The position numbers were made by a program, and so were the translations under genes. Below the pieces are notes generated by a model, which ran no database searches, had not been told where the DNA came from, and saw nothing but the letters and a program-made list of their open reading frames with translations. A stretch of 64,000 bases of DNA from an uncultured Bacillota bacterium (GTDB lineage Bacteria > Bacillota_I > Bacilli_A > RFN20 > CAG-826): assembly GCA_949287245.1 (NCBI GenBank), contig CASEFL010000005.1, positions 1 to 64,000 of the forward strand, given 5' to 3'. Position 1 is the stretch's first letter. Each line of letters begins with the position of its first letter. Of the stretch, positions 18,085 to 28,667 are shown piece after piece.

Positions 18085-19721
18085 CAAGAACCACCAATGA
18101 ATTCTCTCATTAAAGAGTTGCTTGGTACCCAAGTATCATCTAATTCGACAAAGAATTTAAGCATTCTGATAAGGCGCTGCGCAGTTAAGAAATAAGGGCT
18201 ATCTTTATCTACGGCAGTTAAAAGTTCCATAGCGTACTTTTTAATAATGGGAAGTTCATAAGGCAAATAGGAGTTAAAGACATAATCCGCGCCTTCTTGA
18301 TGGGCATAAATCCATTTAAATTCTCCCGCCCGAACACTTGGCCACATAGATAAGGTTTCCTCGGCTGGTGCGCCGCGAAATTTTTTATCTCGTACCAATC
18401 GCCTTAATAGACGTAAATCGGTTAAGGAAACAGGGTTATGGTCATCTAAATTGATTTGTGCTTGAGGCGAGATAAAAATCTTAAATTTGTCACTTTTTGG
18501 AATTGAAGGTGTTAAAGAATCATTTAACGCATGAATTCCTTCCACGATGATGGGTTGATTTTTTCCCAGCCGAACTTTTCTGCCAAATACCTGATGGCCA
18601 ATGTTAAAGTCAAAACGTGGAAGATTTACCTCTTCTCCAGAAATGAGAGCGACCATATCTTCATTAAATTCAGCAATATCTAAGGCGGCGATATTTTCTA
18701 AATCAGGAGCACCATCTTCTCCTAAAGGAACTTTACTTTTCTCTAAATAGTAGTCGTCAATCGATATTCTAATGGGAGAAATACCTCTGGAAAGTAGTTC
18801 AATTCTTAAACGATTCGCAAAAGTTGTTTTCCCTGAAGAAGAAGGACCGGCAATAAAGATAATCCGAACATCATCAATATCATCTTCAATAAGTTGACCT
18901 AGTTCGCAAAGCATACGATTATGTCTTGCTTCACAAAGGTTAATAAATTCCACAGGATCGGCTTGTTGGATTTTTTCATTAATTTTGCTCACTGTATCAG
19001 CGGAAATAATTTTTGCCCAATCATGACTTTCTTTTAAAGTACGCATGAAGGTTGGAGCGTCTTCAAATTCCGGAATTTCTCCTTTGCACTCCGCACGGGG
19101 ATACTGGAGCATAAATCCAGGAGCATATAAAAGGAGTTTCCATTTTGTTAAATAACCCGTAGAAGGAACAAGATGGCTATACATATAGTTCATATAATCA
19201 CCGCAGCGATAAAAGTGAACCGTTTTTTCAGGTCGATACTTCAAGATCGCCATCTTATCTTGATAATCTCTCTCCTGATATATTTTTTCTGCTTCTTCAT
19301 TAGGGACGACCATCCGTACTAAAGGTAAATCTTCATCAATTAAGCGTTGAATTTCATGACGGATTTGAATAAGCATGTTGGTATTTGCGCTTGCTTTTGG
19401 ATTCAAAAGGTGAATGGAAATGCTACGACTGACGTTATAGGCAAAACGAATCTTTAAGTCAGGATATAAATTATGGAAAGCCATGGCTACTACATAACGC
19501 AAAGACGCTTCATAAATTTTCATGGCTTCAATAGAAGAACAGTCTAAAAATTCAATCTCAGCATCGTAATAAACTTCATATTCTAATTCGCGCACACGGT
19601 TGTTCACTTTTGCCGCGATATATCTTTTTTCTTTTCGTTCTTCCTCATTTAAAAGAGACAAAAGAGATGCCTTTTTCTCTTTTGTTTCCGTTTTTCCGTT
19701 TATTGTTATTTGGTAGCTCAT
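18069..19721 (-). CDS. Uridine kinase-like enzyme with N-terminal TGS/ThrRS-like region
   Basis: A 550-residue cytoplasmic protein. The N terminus (about 1-60) resembles a TGS domain, residues 60-200 resemble the second additional domain of threonyl-tRNA synthetase, and the C-terminal half is a phosphoribulokinase/uridine kinase domain with Walker A GPSSSGKTT at 292-300. ISIDDYY and IIVEGIHALND are further kinase motifs. This fusion is a known family in Bacillota and Thermotogota, annotated as nucleoside or uridine kinase. The substrate is not established here. A cre-like site overlaps its promoter. Confidence 0.85.
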   Translation of the reverse strand: MSYQITINGKTETKEKKASLLSLLNEEERKEKRYIAAKVNNRVRELEYEVYYDAEIEFLDCSSIEAMKIYEASLRYVVAMAFHNLYPDLKIRFAYNVSRSISIHLLNPKASANTNMLIQIRHEIQRLIDEDLPLVRMVVPNEEAEKIYQERDYQDKMAILKYRPEKTVHFYRCGDYMNYMYSHLVPSTGYLTKWKLLLYAPGFMLQYPRAECKGEIPEFEDAPTFMRTLKESHDWAKIISADTVSKINEKIQQADPVEFINLCEARHNRMLCELGQLIEDDIDDVRIIFIAGPSSSGKTTFANRLRIELLSRGISPIRISIDDYYLEKSKVPLGEDGAPDLENIAALDIAEFNEDMVALISGEEVNLPRFDFNIGHQVFGRKVRLGKNQPIIVEGIHALNDSLTPSIPKSDKFKIFISPQAQINLDDHNPVSLTDLRLLRRLVRDKKFRGAPAEETLSMWPSVRAGEFKWIYAHQEGADYVFNSYLPYELPIIKKYAMELLTAVDKDSPYFLTAQRLIRMLKFFVELDDTWVPSNSLMREFIGGSCYKDV

Positions 19722-19754
19722 CGAAGTTTTTCCTTTCTATATGAAACGCAAAAG

Positions 19755-19781
19755 AGTATAGCAAACTTAGAAATAATGCAA
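19755..19781 (-). promoter_or_regulatory. Promoter of the uridine-kinase-like gene
   Basis: On the minus strand TGCTATACT is an extended -10 (box at 19755-19760). A TTGCAT -35-like box lies at 19776-19781 with a short 15-base spacer. The -35 overlaps the cre-like site, so binding there should block this promoter. Confidence 0.5.
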
Positions 19782-19790
19782 GCGCTTACA
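19777..19790. promoter_or_regulatory. Cre-like (CcpA) operator between the uridine kinase and atp genes
   Basis: TGCAAGCGCTTACA fits the cre consensus TGNNANCGNTNNCA at every fixed position. It overlaps the -35 region of the minus-strand kinase gene. Its centre is about 60 bases upstream of the predicted atp start, a distance seen at CcpA-activated promoters such as Bacillus ackA. Confidence 0.65.
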
Positions 19791-19808
19791 AAATGTTTGT
19801 TTCTATTC

Positions 19809-19837
19809 TTTACCGAAGAGTGGCAAACGAGTAGACT
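19809..19837 (+). promoter_or_regulatory. Promoter of the ATP synthase operon
   Basis: TTTACC (19809-19814) and TAGACT (19832-19837) are separated by 17 bases. The -10 box ends 6 bases before the first ATG and no Shine-Dalgarno sequence is present, so the transcript is predicted to start at the ATG itself. Confidence 0.6.
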
Positions 19838-19843
19838 AAGAAA

Positions 19844-20344
19844 ATGCTAGTTCAGAAGTGGAAAAACTGGGATGAAAATCAAAAATCACTTTGTATTCTT
19901 GTTACGTTAGGAATTTTTGGTTTTCTTGTGCAAATTCCTTTATTTCTTCTCCATGATGGAGATGGTTTTTCTTATGGGGCATATCCTCTTGGATGGCTTT
20001 TGGGTTCTTTTGCAGAGATTCTCGCTTTTCTTTCGATGACATATATGGTGAAAACTTTAAGCAAAGGGGGAGAGAAAAGTTCGGTCGCCTTGCTCATTAT
20101 GGGATCCTTCTTTCTTCGTTTTCTTCTTTATATTGGCGTCTTAATTGTAAGCGCAATCTGTACATTTAAACCGGATTTATTTGGTGGTTTTTCTGGCTTT
20201 AATTTTTATACATGTTTTGCTGCCTTGCTTCCTCTTCCTGTTGTGACTTGGATTTTTCACTTTTTGGAAAATAAAAAATCTCCCGAACCAAAAAAGGAAG
20301 AAACAAAGACTAGCGAAATTCATCTTGAGGAGAATAACGAATGA
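19844..20344 (+). CDS. AtpI-like small membrane protein
   Basis: 166 residues with four hydrophobic segments and a charged C-terminal tail of about 30 residues. It occupies the position of AtpI, ahead of subunit a, and overlaps atpB by 4 bases (ATGA). Sequence similarity to AtpI is not clear to me, so the name rests on position and topology. AtpI proteins assist c-ring assembly. This gene has no ribosome binding site and its -10 box lies 6 bases from the ATG, predicting a leaderless message for the first cistron of the operon. Confidence 0.6.
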   Translation: MLVQKWKNWDENQKSLCILVTLGIFGFLVQIPLFLLHDGDGFSYGAYPLGWLLGSFAEILAFLSMTYMVKTLSKGGEKSSVALLIMGSFFLRFLLYIGVLIVSAICTFKPDLFGGFSGFNFYTCFAALLPLPVVTWIFHFLENKKSPEPKKEETKTSEIHLEENNE

Positions 20345-21189
20345 GTTTTGAAGAACGTTTATCCTCCATGTTAGATTGGAATCTTGACGCCAATTTGTAT
20401 AGTTCCCTTCTTTGCATGCTTGTGATTTTACTTGTCGCGATTATTGTCGGTATAAAGGCACGTAAAGCACTAAAAAAGGAAGATTATGATAGCGCGAATA
20501 AAGGTTTGCTATTTTATGCTACTTGGCTCATTGAAGGGATGGAGCGTTTTGCTTCTGAACGAATGGGAAAAGAGTATGGAAGAAAATGGGAACCTTATTT
20601 GTTTGGTTTAACTTGCTATTTATTTGTTGCTTTTAATTGGGGCTTACTTGGTTTACCAACAATTGTTGACTGGATTGCCGCCCCTTTGTCGATGGCTCTT
20701 ATTATGTTTGTTCTTATTCAATATCAAGGAATTAAAACAAACCATTGGGGTTATTTTCACCGTTATGTAGAACCGATTAAAATTTGGTTCCCAATTAATT
20801 TAATTACGTGTTGGACTCCAATTATTTCTACAACGATGCGTTTGCTTGGAAACTGTTTGGCAGGGACAGTGATTATTTCTTTAGTTCAGTGGGCATTAGG
20901 AGCCGCTTCTGGGGCAATTTTTGAACTTTTTGGTGGTTTAACAAGTTTGGCGCAAGCAAGTTATGTGCCAAGCTGGGATGTGAATCATAGTTATGTATGG
21001 ACAGAAATCTTTTTCGCCCCTTTTGTTATGGGTGTTTTTAATTTATATTTCAGTTTGTTTAGTAGTTACGTACAAACATTAGTCTTCGTGAACTTAAATG
21101 CCCTTTGGATTGGGGCAGAAGTTCCTTCAAAAGAGGAGGAAGAACTTTCTCCTCTTGCTACCCGTTCTTCCTTAGGAACGGTTTCCTAA
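20341..21189 (+). CDS. atpB: F-type ATP synthase subunit a
   Basis: 282 residues, the membrane stator subunit that forms the ion half-channels against the c ring. The essential arginine is in TTMRLLGNCLAG (Arg167). The neighbouring Asn171 is also conserved. Later helices end in FAPFVMGVFNLYFSLFSSYV followed by QTLVF, the usual last helix. It overlaps the AtpI-like gene and precedes atpE by about 33 bases. Confidence 0.93.
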   Translation: MSFEERLSSMLDWNLDANLYSSLLCMLVILLVAIIVGIKARKALKKEDYDSANKGLLFYATWLIEGMERFASERMGKEYGRKWEPYLFGLTCYLFVAFNWGLLGLPTIVDWIAAPLSMALIMFVLIQYQGIKTNHWGYFHRYVEPIKIWFPINLITCWTPIISTTMRLLGNCLAGTVIISLVQWALGAASGAIFELFGGLTSLAQASYVPSWDVNHSYVWTEIFFAPFVMGVFNLYFSLFSSYVQTLVFVNLNALWIGAEVPSKEEEELSPLATRSSLGTVS

Positions 21190-21222
21190 TTTGGCTTTTC
21201 TTAATTCCATAGGAGGTTCAAC

Positions 21223-21465
21223 ATGGATATTAATTTAGGACTCATTGCCATTGCCTGCTCCATCTGTGTGGGTCTAGGCTGCCTTTCCGCTATTGGGGAA
21301 GGAATCATTTGCGCCCACGCCATAGATGGGATGTCTCGCAATCCTGACATGCAAAAGAAACTTCAATCAACAATGATGATTGCTGTTGCCTTAGACGAAT
21401 CAACCGCAATTTATTGTTTAATTATGGCCATTCTTATCCTCTTTGTTTTAGGGGGTAGAGCCTAA
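21223..21465 (+). CDS. atpE: F-type ATP synthase subunit c
   Basis: 80-residue hairpin proteolipid of the rotor ring. The polar loop is SRNPD (38-42). Helix 2 carries ALDESTAIYCL: Glu59 is the ion-binding carboxylate, and Ser60, Thr61 and Tyr64 match the Na+-binding signature of Ilyobacter-type rings. In helix 1 the position equivalent to Gln32 of that ring is Glu26 (AIGEG), so each hairpin has two membrane carboxylates. AGGAGG precedes the ATG. Na+ coupling is likely but is inference. Confidence 0.95.
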   Translation: MDINLGLIAIACSICVGLGCLSAIGEGIICAHAIDGMSRNPDMQKKLQSTMMIAVALDESTAIYCLIMAILILFVLGGRA

Positions 21466-21478
21466 GCGAGGCGCGAGG

Positions 21479-22024
21479 ATGCCTTTATTTGTTAATGACA
21501 CACCTTTTTCTCCAGAAGATTTTTTAAATAAGCTCATTCCTAATTTTTGGAGTCTTTTAATCAATCTTCTTGCGTTGATTGTTTTTTTCATTGTCTTGTA
21601 TTTCATTGCCTATAAGCCATTAAGGAAACTAGTTGATGAACGAAGAAAAAAGATGGAAGAGGAAAAGAACCATGCGCATGAACTTGAGAAAATTGCGCAA
21701 AATCGTGAACTGGAGACAAGAGGCATTGTAGAAGAAGCAAAAGCTGTTGCTTCTACGCTTCGTCAGCAAGGGGAAGAAGAGGGCCTTCGTTTAAAAGAAG
21801 AGATCTTACTTTCTGCAGAAGAGGATTTAAAAAAGAAAACGGCAGAAGCCGAAGAAGAATTAAAGCAAAAAGAACTCGCAATGCGGGCTTCTTTAAAAGA
21901 AGATACGGTTCATCTTGCCTTACAAATGGCAGAAAAACTTGTTGATCAAAAAATGAATGAAGATTTAGATGCCAAACTTCTAGATTCTTTTCAAAATGAG
22001 TTAGAGGGAGAAAAGAATGAATAA
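21479..22024 (+). CDS. atpF: F-type ATP synthase subunit b
   Basis: 181 residues: one N-terminal membrane helix (about residues 25-46, NLLALIVFFIVLYFIAYKPL), then a long charged coiled coil that forms the peripheral stalk. Length is normal. It starts 13 bases after atpE with a weak GAGG ribosome binding site and overlaps atpH by 8 bases. Confidence 0.93.
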   Translation: MPLFVNDTPFSPEDFLNKLIPNFWSLLINLLALIVFFIVLYFIAYKPLRKLVDERRKKMEEEKNHAHELEKIAQNRELETRGIVEEAKAVASTLRQQGEEEGLRLKEEILLSAEEDLKKKTAEAEEELKQKELAMRASLKEDTVHLALQMAEKLVDQKMNEDLDAKLLDSFQNELEGEKNE

Positions 22025-22556
22025 AGAGTTAGCGCATCATTATGCGGTCGCTTTGCTTGATTTAGCAAAAAGCGATTTCTCTTCCTTACGTCACGATTTA
22101 GAAAAAGCAGAAAAAATACTTGAGAATGAAAAGGTTTTTTCTTATTTATCCTCCCCGCGTCTTGGAAGAAATGGACGACTCGATTTATCAAAAATTGTGT
22201 TTTCTTCTTTTTCTTCTCCTTTAAAAGGGTTACTCCTTTCTTTATCGATGCATCGTCATATTTCTTATTTCAAAGACATTAAAAAGGCGACAATTGAATT
22301 AATGGATGATAAAGAGGGAATTGAGCGGGGAATTATTTGGAGTGTCCGTCCTTTGAAAAAAGAAGAAATAAAAGGGATGGAGGAAACTTTGACAAGAAAA
22401 GAAGGGCATCAAGTTGTCCTTGAAAACCGTCTTGATCCTTCTTTAAAGGGAGGAGTTTGTATCACTTTACATGAGAAACGTTACGATGGTTCGGTAAAAG
22501 AGAAAATGCGTCAATTGGAGCATTTTCTTTTAAATGGAGGTAAGTATGGCCAATGA
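22017..22556 (+). CDS. atpH: F-type ATP synthase subunit delta
   Basis: 179 residues. It links the b stalk to the top of F1. The N-terminal helical domain begins HHYAVALLDLAK. The C-terminal region has the family pattern in which a hydrophobic strand precedes LDPSLKGGVCI. It overlaps atpF and atpA at its two ends, consistent with coupled translation. Confidence 0.9.
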   Translation: MNKELAHHYAVALLDLAKSDFSSLRHDLEKAEKILENEKVFSYLSSPRLGRNGRLDLSKIVFSSFSSPLKGLLLSLSMHRHISYFKDIKKATIELMDDKEGIERGIIWSVRPLKKEEIKGMEETLTRKEGHQVVLENRLDPSLKGGVCITLHEKRYDGSVKEKMRQLEHFLLNGGKYGQ

Positions 22557-24050
22557 GAATTTGAGCATTCTTTTAGCAAAAGAGATTGAAAAATTTGAAG
22601 GAAAAATAGAAAACGCTGAAGAGGGAACAATTCTTTCTATTGGAGATGGAATTGCGCACGTTTATGGCTTATCTGACGCCATGATGGGCGAACTTTTAGA
22701 ATTCCCTCATGGGGCTTATGGCTTAGTGATGAATCTTGAAGAAGAAGAGATTGGTGTGGCTTTACTTTCTTCTAGTGAACTTTTAAAAGAAGGCGATTAT
22801 GCAAGGAGAACAAAAAGAGTATTAGAAACGAAAGTTGGGGACGCTTTATTAGGAAGAGTCGTTTCTCCTCTTGGGGAACCGCTTGATGGAAAAGGCCCCA
22901 TTCAAACAAAAGAAAAAATGCCCATTGAACGCATTGCACCTGGGGTTATGACACGAAAATCTGTAGATCACCCTTTGCATACAGGCATTAAAACAATTGA
23001 TTCCATGATTCCGATTGGACGAGGGCAAAGAGAACTTATTATTGGCGATCGTCAAACAGGAAAAACATCCATTGCCATTGATACAATCATTCGCCAAAAA
23101 GGGGAAGGGGTAAAATGTATTTACGTGGCAATTGGCCAAAAAAATAGTTCTGTTGCTGATTTTGTTGATTTACTAAGAAAGAAAGGGGCGATGGATTATA
23201 CCTTAGTTGTAAATGCCTCGGCTTCTGAAGCTGCCCCTATCCTTTATATCGCGCCTTTTGCTGGTATGGCAATGGCGGAATATTGGTTAAATAAAGGGGA
23301 AGATGTGCTTATCGTTTTTGACGATTTAAGTAAGCATGCGGTTAGTTATCGAACTTTATCTTTACTTTTAAGAAGATCACCGGGACGTGAAGCTTATCCT
23401 GGCGATATTTTCTACCTCCATTCCCGTTTATTAGAACGAGCTTGCCGATTAAATGAGAATTATGGTGGTGGTTCGATTACCGCTCTTCCCATTGTTGAGA
23501 CGCAAGCTGGAGATATAAGTGCTTATATTCCCACAAATATCATTTCAATAACGGATGGACAAATTTTCCTTGATCGTTCTGCTTTTGCTTCGGGACAGCG
23601 GCCCGCTATTGACATTGGTTTATCTGTATCGCGGGTTGGATCAAGTGCACAAACAAAGGCTATGAAACAAGTATCGCGTTCTTTAAAGATGAGTATTGCT
23701 AATTACCAAGAGAATCTTAGTTTTGCGCAATTTGGTTCCGATTTGGATGAATCCACCAAAAAGATTTTGCATCATGGCGATCGCGCTATGGAGACATTAA
23801 AACAAGGAAATGGTTCTCCTTTAAGTGAAGAAGAGGAAATTCTTTCCTTATTTGCCTTAGATCAGGGATACTTAGAGCGCTTGGAGAAACATCAAGTCAA
23901 GCCATTTTTGTCCTTTATGATTCAAGAAATCAAAAGATCGAATGGGGAATTGCTAGGAAAATTGAAAAATACTCATGAACTTAGCCCGGAAATGGTGGAG
24001 GAATTAAAGACGAACATGGAAGAGTGTTTGTCTTTATTTAGAAAATCAAT

Positions 24051-24054
<4 letters not shown>
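22546..24054 (+). CDS. atpA: F-type ATP synthase subunit alpha
   Basis: About 502 residues, the non-catalytic nucleotide-binding F1 subunit. The P-loop is GDRQTGKTS (about residues 170-178) and the family signature PAIDIGLSVSRVGS is present. Start chosen at 22546 because GGAGG lies 5 bases upstream; the ATG at 22534 overlaps that site. It overlaps atpG by 4 bases. Confidence 0.96.
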
Positions 24055-26559
<2,505 letters not shown>

Positions 26560-26560
26560 T

Positions 26561-26580
26561 TTTCTTCGGAAAGAGTTTTT
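26561..26580 (+). terminator. Weak terminator candidate after the atp operon
   Basis: TTTC and GAAA enclose a TTCG tetraloop (26561-26572) and TTTTT follows at 26576-26580. The stem is only 4-5 bp, so this is tentative. Confidence 0.35.
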
Positions 26581-26593
26581 CAATCGTTATAAT
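26565..26593 (+). promoter_or_regulatory. Promoter of the ATP-grasp gene
   Basis: A perfect TATAAT at 26588-26593 lies 17 bases after a weak TTCGGA. AAGGGA follows as ribosome binding site 5 bases before the ATG. The predicted leader is only about 9 bases. Confidence 0.5.
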
Positions 26594-26608
26594 TTTTAAG
26601 GGAATTAT

Positions 26609-27832
26609 ATGAATTTTATTTTTATCTCGGCGAACTTCCCCATCCGTAATTTTAAATGGGTGGAGGCTTTAAAAGGGCATGGCATTCGTGTTTTTGTCAT
26701 TGGGGATAGTCCACATTGGGACTTACATCCACGTTTGAGAAATGCCTGTGTTGAATATTATTTTGTTCCTGATTTAAGTAATTTTGATGATGTTTTGGCG
26801 GGTTGCCGATATTTTGAAAGAAAATACGGAAAAATTGACTATATTGAAAGCAATAATGAATGGTGGCTAATGCAAGATGCAAAATTGCGCGAGGCAATGA
26901 ACATTACTACCGGTTTTTGGCCACAAGATATGCTAAAAATTAAGGCAAAAAGTGCGATGAAGGAATGCTTTCGTAAAGGGGGTGCGAAGACGATGCGTTA
27001 CCTTCTTGTGAATGGTCCAGAGGATTTAGAGAACGCTTTCTCCTTTGCAAAAGAAGTAGGTTATCCTGTGTTTGTTAAACCTGATGTAGGCGTAGGTGCG
27101 TCGGATTCTTTTTCTCTTGCTTCTGAAACGGATATTCGTAATTTTCTAAAAAGTCCTCTTAGCGAAACCTATATTATGGAAGAATATATTGAAGGTTCGA
27201 TTGTTTCTTATGATGGATTTTGTGATTCCCATAGCAATGTCGTTTTTTCTACTTCGGATCATTTTCCCGTTGCGGTTGCTACTGTTGTGAACGATAACGT
27301 GGATGATATGTACTATACAAACCCCTTTTCTTTGCCCTTTTACGATTTAAATGCCGAAGAATTTGACCGGGTGGGAAGAAATGTTGTAAAAGCTTTTGGT
27401 ATTCGTCAACGGCCGTTCCATATTGAATTTTTCCTTTTATCGAAAGATCGTCCAGGCTTTGCCAATAAGGGCGAATTTGTTGCCTTAGAGTGCAACATGC
27501 GTACTCCTGGTGGATATACCCCTGATTTGATGGACTATGCGAATAGTGTTTCTTGTTATGAAATTTATGCGGACATCATTGCTTATGATGAAAACCGGCA
27601 AGATATGAACAAGGAAAAATATTATGCTTTTGCCTCCTCAAGAAAAGACGTTATTTCTTATCAACATACCCAACAAGACATTATGGAAAGATACCATCCT
27701 TACATTTGCATGATGGGACGTTATCCTGAACATCTTGCTTTATGTATGGGGGATGAGTACTATTACGCAAAATTTAAAAATTTCGAAGACGGGATTGCTT
27801 TTGATCAATTTGTCCGAGAACGAGCAAAATAA
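26609..27832 (+). CDS. ATP-grasp enzyme of unknown product
   Basis: 407 residues resembling ATP-grasp ligases of the carbamoyl-phosphate synthase/biotin carboxylase type. The order is an N-terminal Rossmann-like region, then the ATP-binding segment with AKEVGYPVFVKPDVGVGASD, the hinge IMEEYIEG, and the metal-binding region near VALECNMRTPGG. No signal peptide. It has its own promoter after the atp operon and is not beside any obvious pathway gene. Ligation of a carboxylate to an amine, as in peptide or amino-acid ligases, is expected from the fold; the substrates cannot be named. Confidence 0.7.
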   Translation: MNFIFISANFPIRNFKWVEALKGHGIRVFVIGDSPHWDLHPRLRNACVEYYFVPDLSNFDDVLAGCRYFERKYGKIDYIESNNEWWLMQDAKLREAMNITTGFWPQDMLKIKAKSAMKECFRKGGAKTMRYLLVNGPEDLENAFSFAKEVGYPVFVKPDVGVGASDSFSLASETDIRNFLKSPLSETYIMEEYIEGSIVSYDGFCDSHSNVVFSTSDHFPVAVATVVNDNVDDMYYTNPFSLPFYDLNAEEFDRVGRNVVKAFGIRQRPFHIEFFLLSKDRPGFANKGEFVALECNMRTPGGYTPDLMDYANSVSCYEIYADIIAYDENRQDMNKEKYYAFASSRKDVISYQHTQQDIMERYHPYICMMGRYPEHLALCMGDEYYYAKFKNFEDGIAFDQFVRERAK

Positions 27833-27835
27833 GTT

Positions 27836-28630
27836 TTAATCCATCTTCTCTTCGCCTAAAACATACGCTTTTAAATATCTTATGATTTCTTCAAAGTCTT
27901 GGATTATTTTTCCTTGTTCCGTTTTTAAAAATCCATCGACTTCAGTTACTTTATAAATGGTAGAAAAATGTTCAAAATTTAGGGAAAAATAAAGCGGTTT
28001 TGAACTTTTTATAATGGTGCTTTCTGGATAAAAAGATAAGGCATTATGTATTGTTTTCCCAACAATGAAGCAGGAATTTTCGATTTTTTCTTCAAGAAGC
28101 GAATATTCATTTAATGAAGAAAGAAAGACAGTATTTTTCTCTACTTCAATAAGCGATTGAAAGGTACTTTTAAACTGTTCATAACTCATCTCACCATAAC
28201 TAATTGTTATACATTCTCCTATATTTTTAACTAGATAACTTACAGGGGTTGCTCCAAAAGGATGATCCATGTCCGGAAAGGTAGAGTTTAGTAATTCCAT
28301 AATATCTTGAAATTCAAAGTAATTGTCTTCTTTTAATTCAATACGAAAACAAAGGGCCTCTTCTTCTTTTATTACTCTTGCGAAATTTTCTTCAAAATAA
28401 TCACAATGAGAACAATTATCGCTTGTGATAATAAAGTAAAAGGGCAAGCCTTGATTAAGCATGAAAGATAAATTTTCTTGATCTAATTCCGTGGTGGTTT
28501 CTTGATAAGTTAACGATGTTGATTCATGAAAAGACCTACTCATGATTTTTGTTTTTTCTAAGAATAAATCGCAAGAAACAAGGGAGAGAGGAATGAGAAG
28601 AGAAAGAAAAAATAAGATAATTTTTTTCAT
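27836..28630 (-). CDS. Lipoprotein with thioredoxin-like CxxC site
   Basis: 264 residues. The N terminus is a lipoprotein signal (basic MKK, hydrophobic stretch, lipobox LVSC, Cys20), so the mature protein should be anchored outside the membrane. A thioredoxin-like segment, YFIITSDNCSHCDYFEENF, has the CSHC pair at Cys73 and Cys76. The cis-proline region may be at ATPVSYLV. Likely extracytoplasmic thiol-disulfide exchange, but the partner is unknown. It ends 3 bases from the convergent ATP-grasp gene. No Shine-Dalgarno sequence precedes the ATG; TAAAAT ends exactly 6 bases upstream. Confidence 0.75.
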   Translation of the reverse strand: MKKIILFFLSLLIPLSLVSCDLFLEKTKIMSRSFHESTSLTYQETTTELDQENLSFMLNQGLPFYFIITSDNCSHCDYFEENFARVIKEEEALCFRIELKEDNYFEFQDIMELLNSTFPDMDHPFGATPVSYLVKNIGECITISYGEMSYEQFKSTFQSLIEVEKNTVFLSSLNEYSLLEEKIENSCFIVGKTIHNALSFYPESTIIKSSKPLYFSLNFEHFSTIYKVTEVDGFLKTEQGKIIQDFEEIIRYLKAYVLGEEKMD

Positions 28631-28636
28631 AGAAAT

Positions 28637-28642
28637 ATTTTA
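28637..28642 (-). promoter_or_regulatory. -10 box of the lipoprotein gene (leaderless arrangement)
   Basis: Minus-strand TAAAAT, 5 of 6 consensus bases, ends 6 bases before the ATG. The -35 region holds a small hairpin (TTCCC/GGGAA) and no good hexamer. Confidence 0.45.
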
Positions 28643-28667
28643 GCTATCTTTCCCAATAGGGAAGAGC

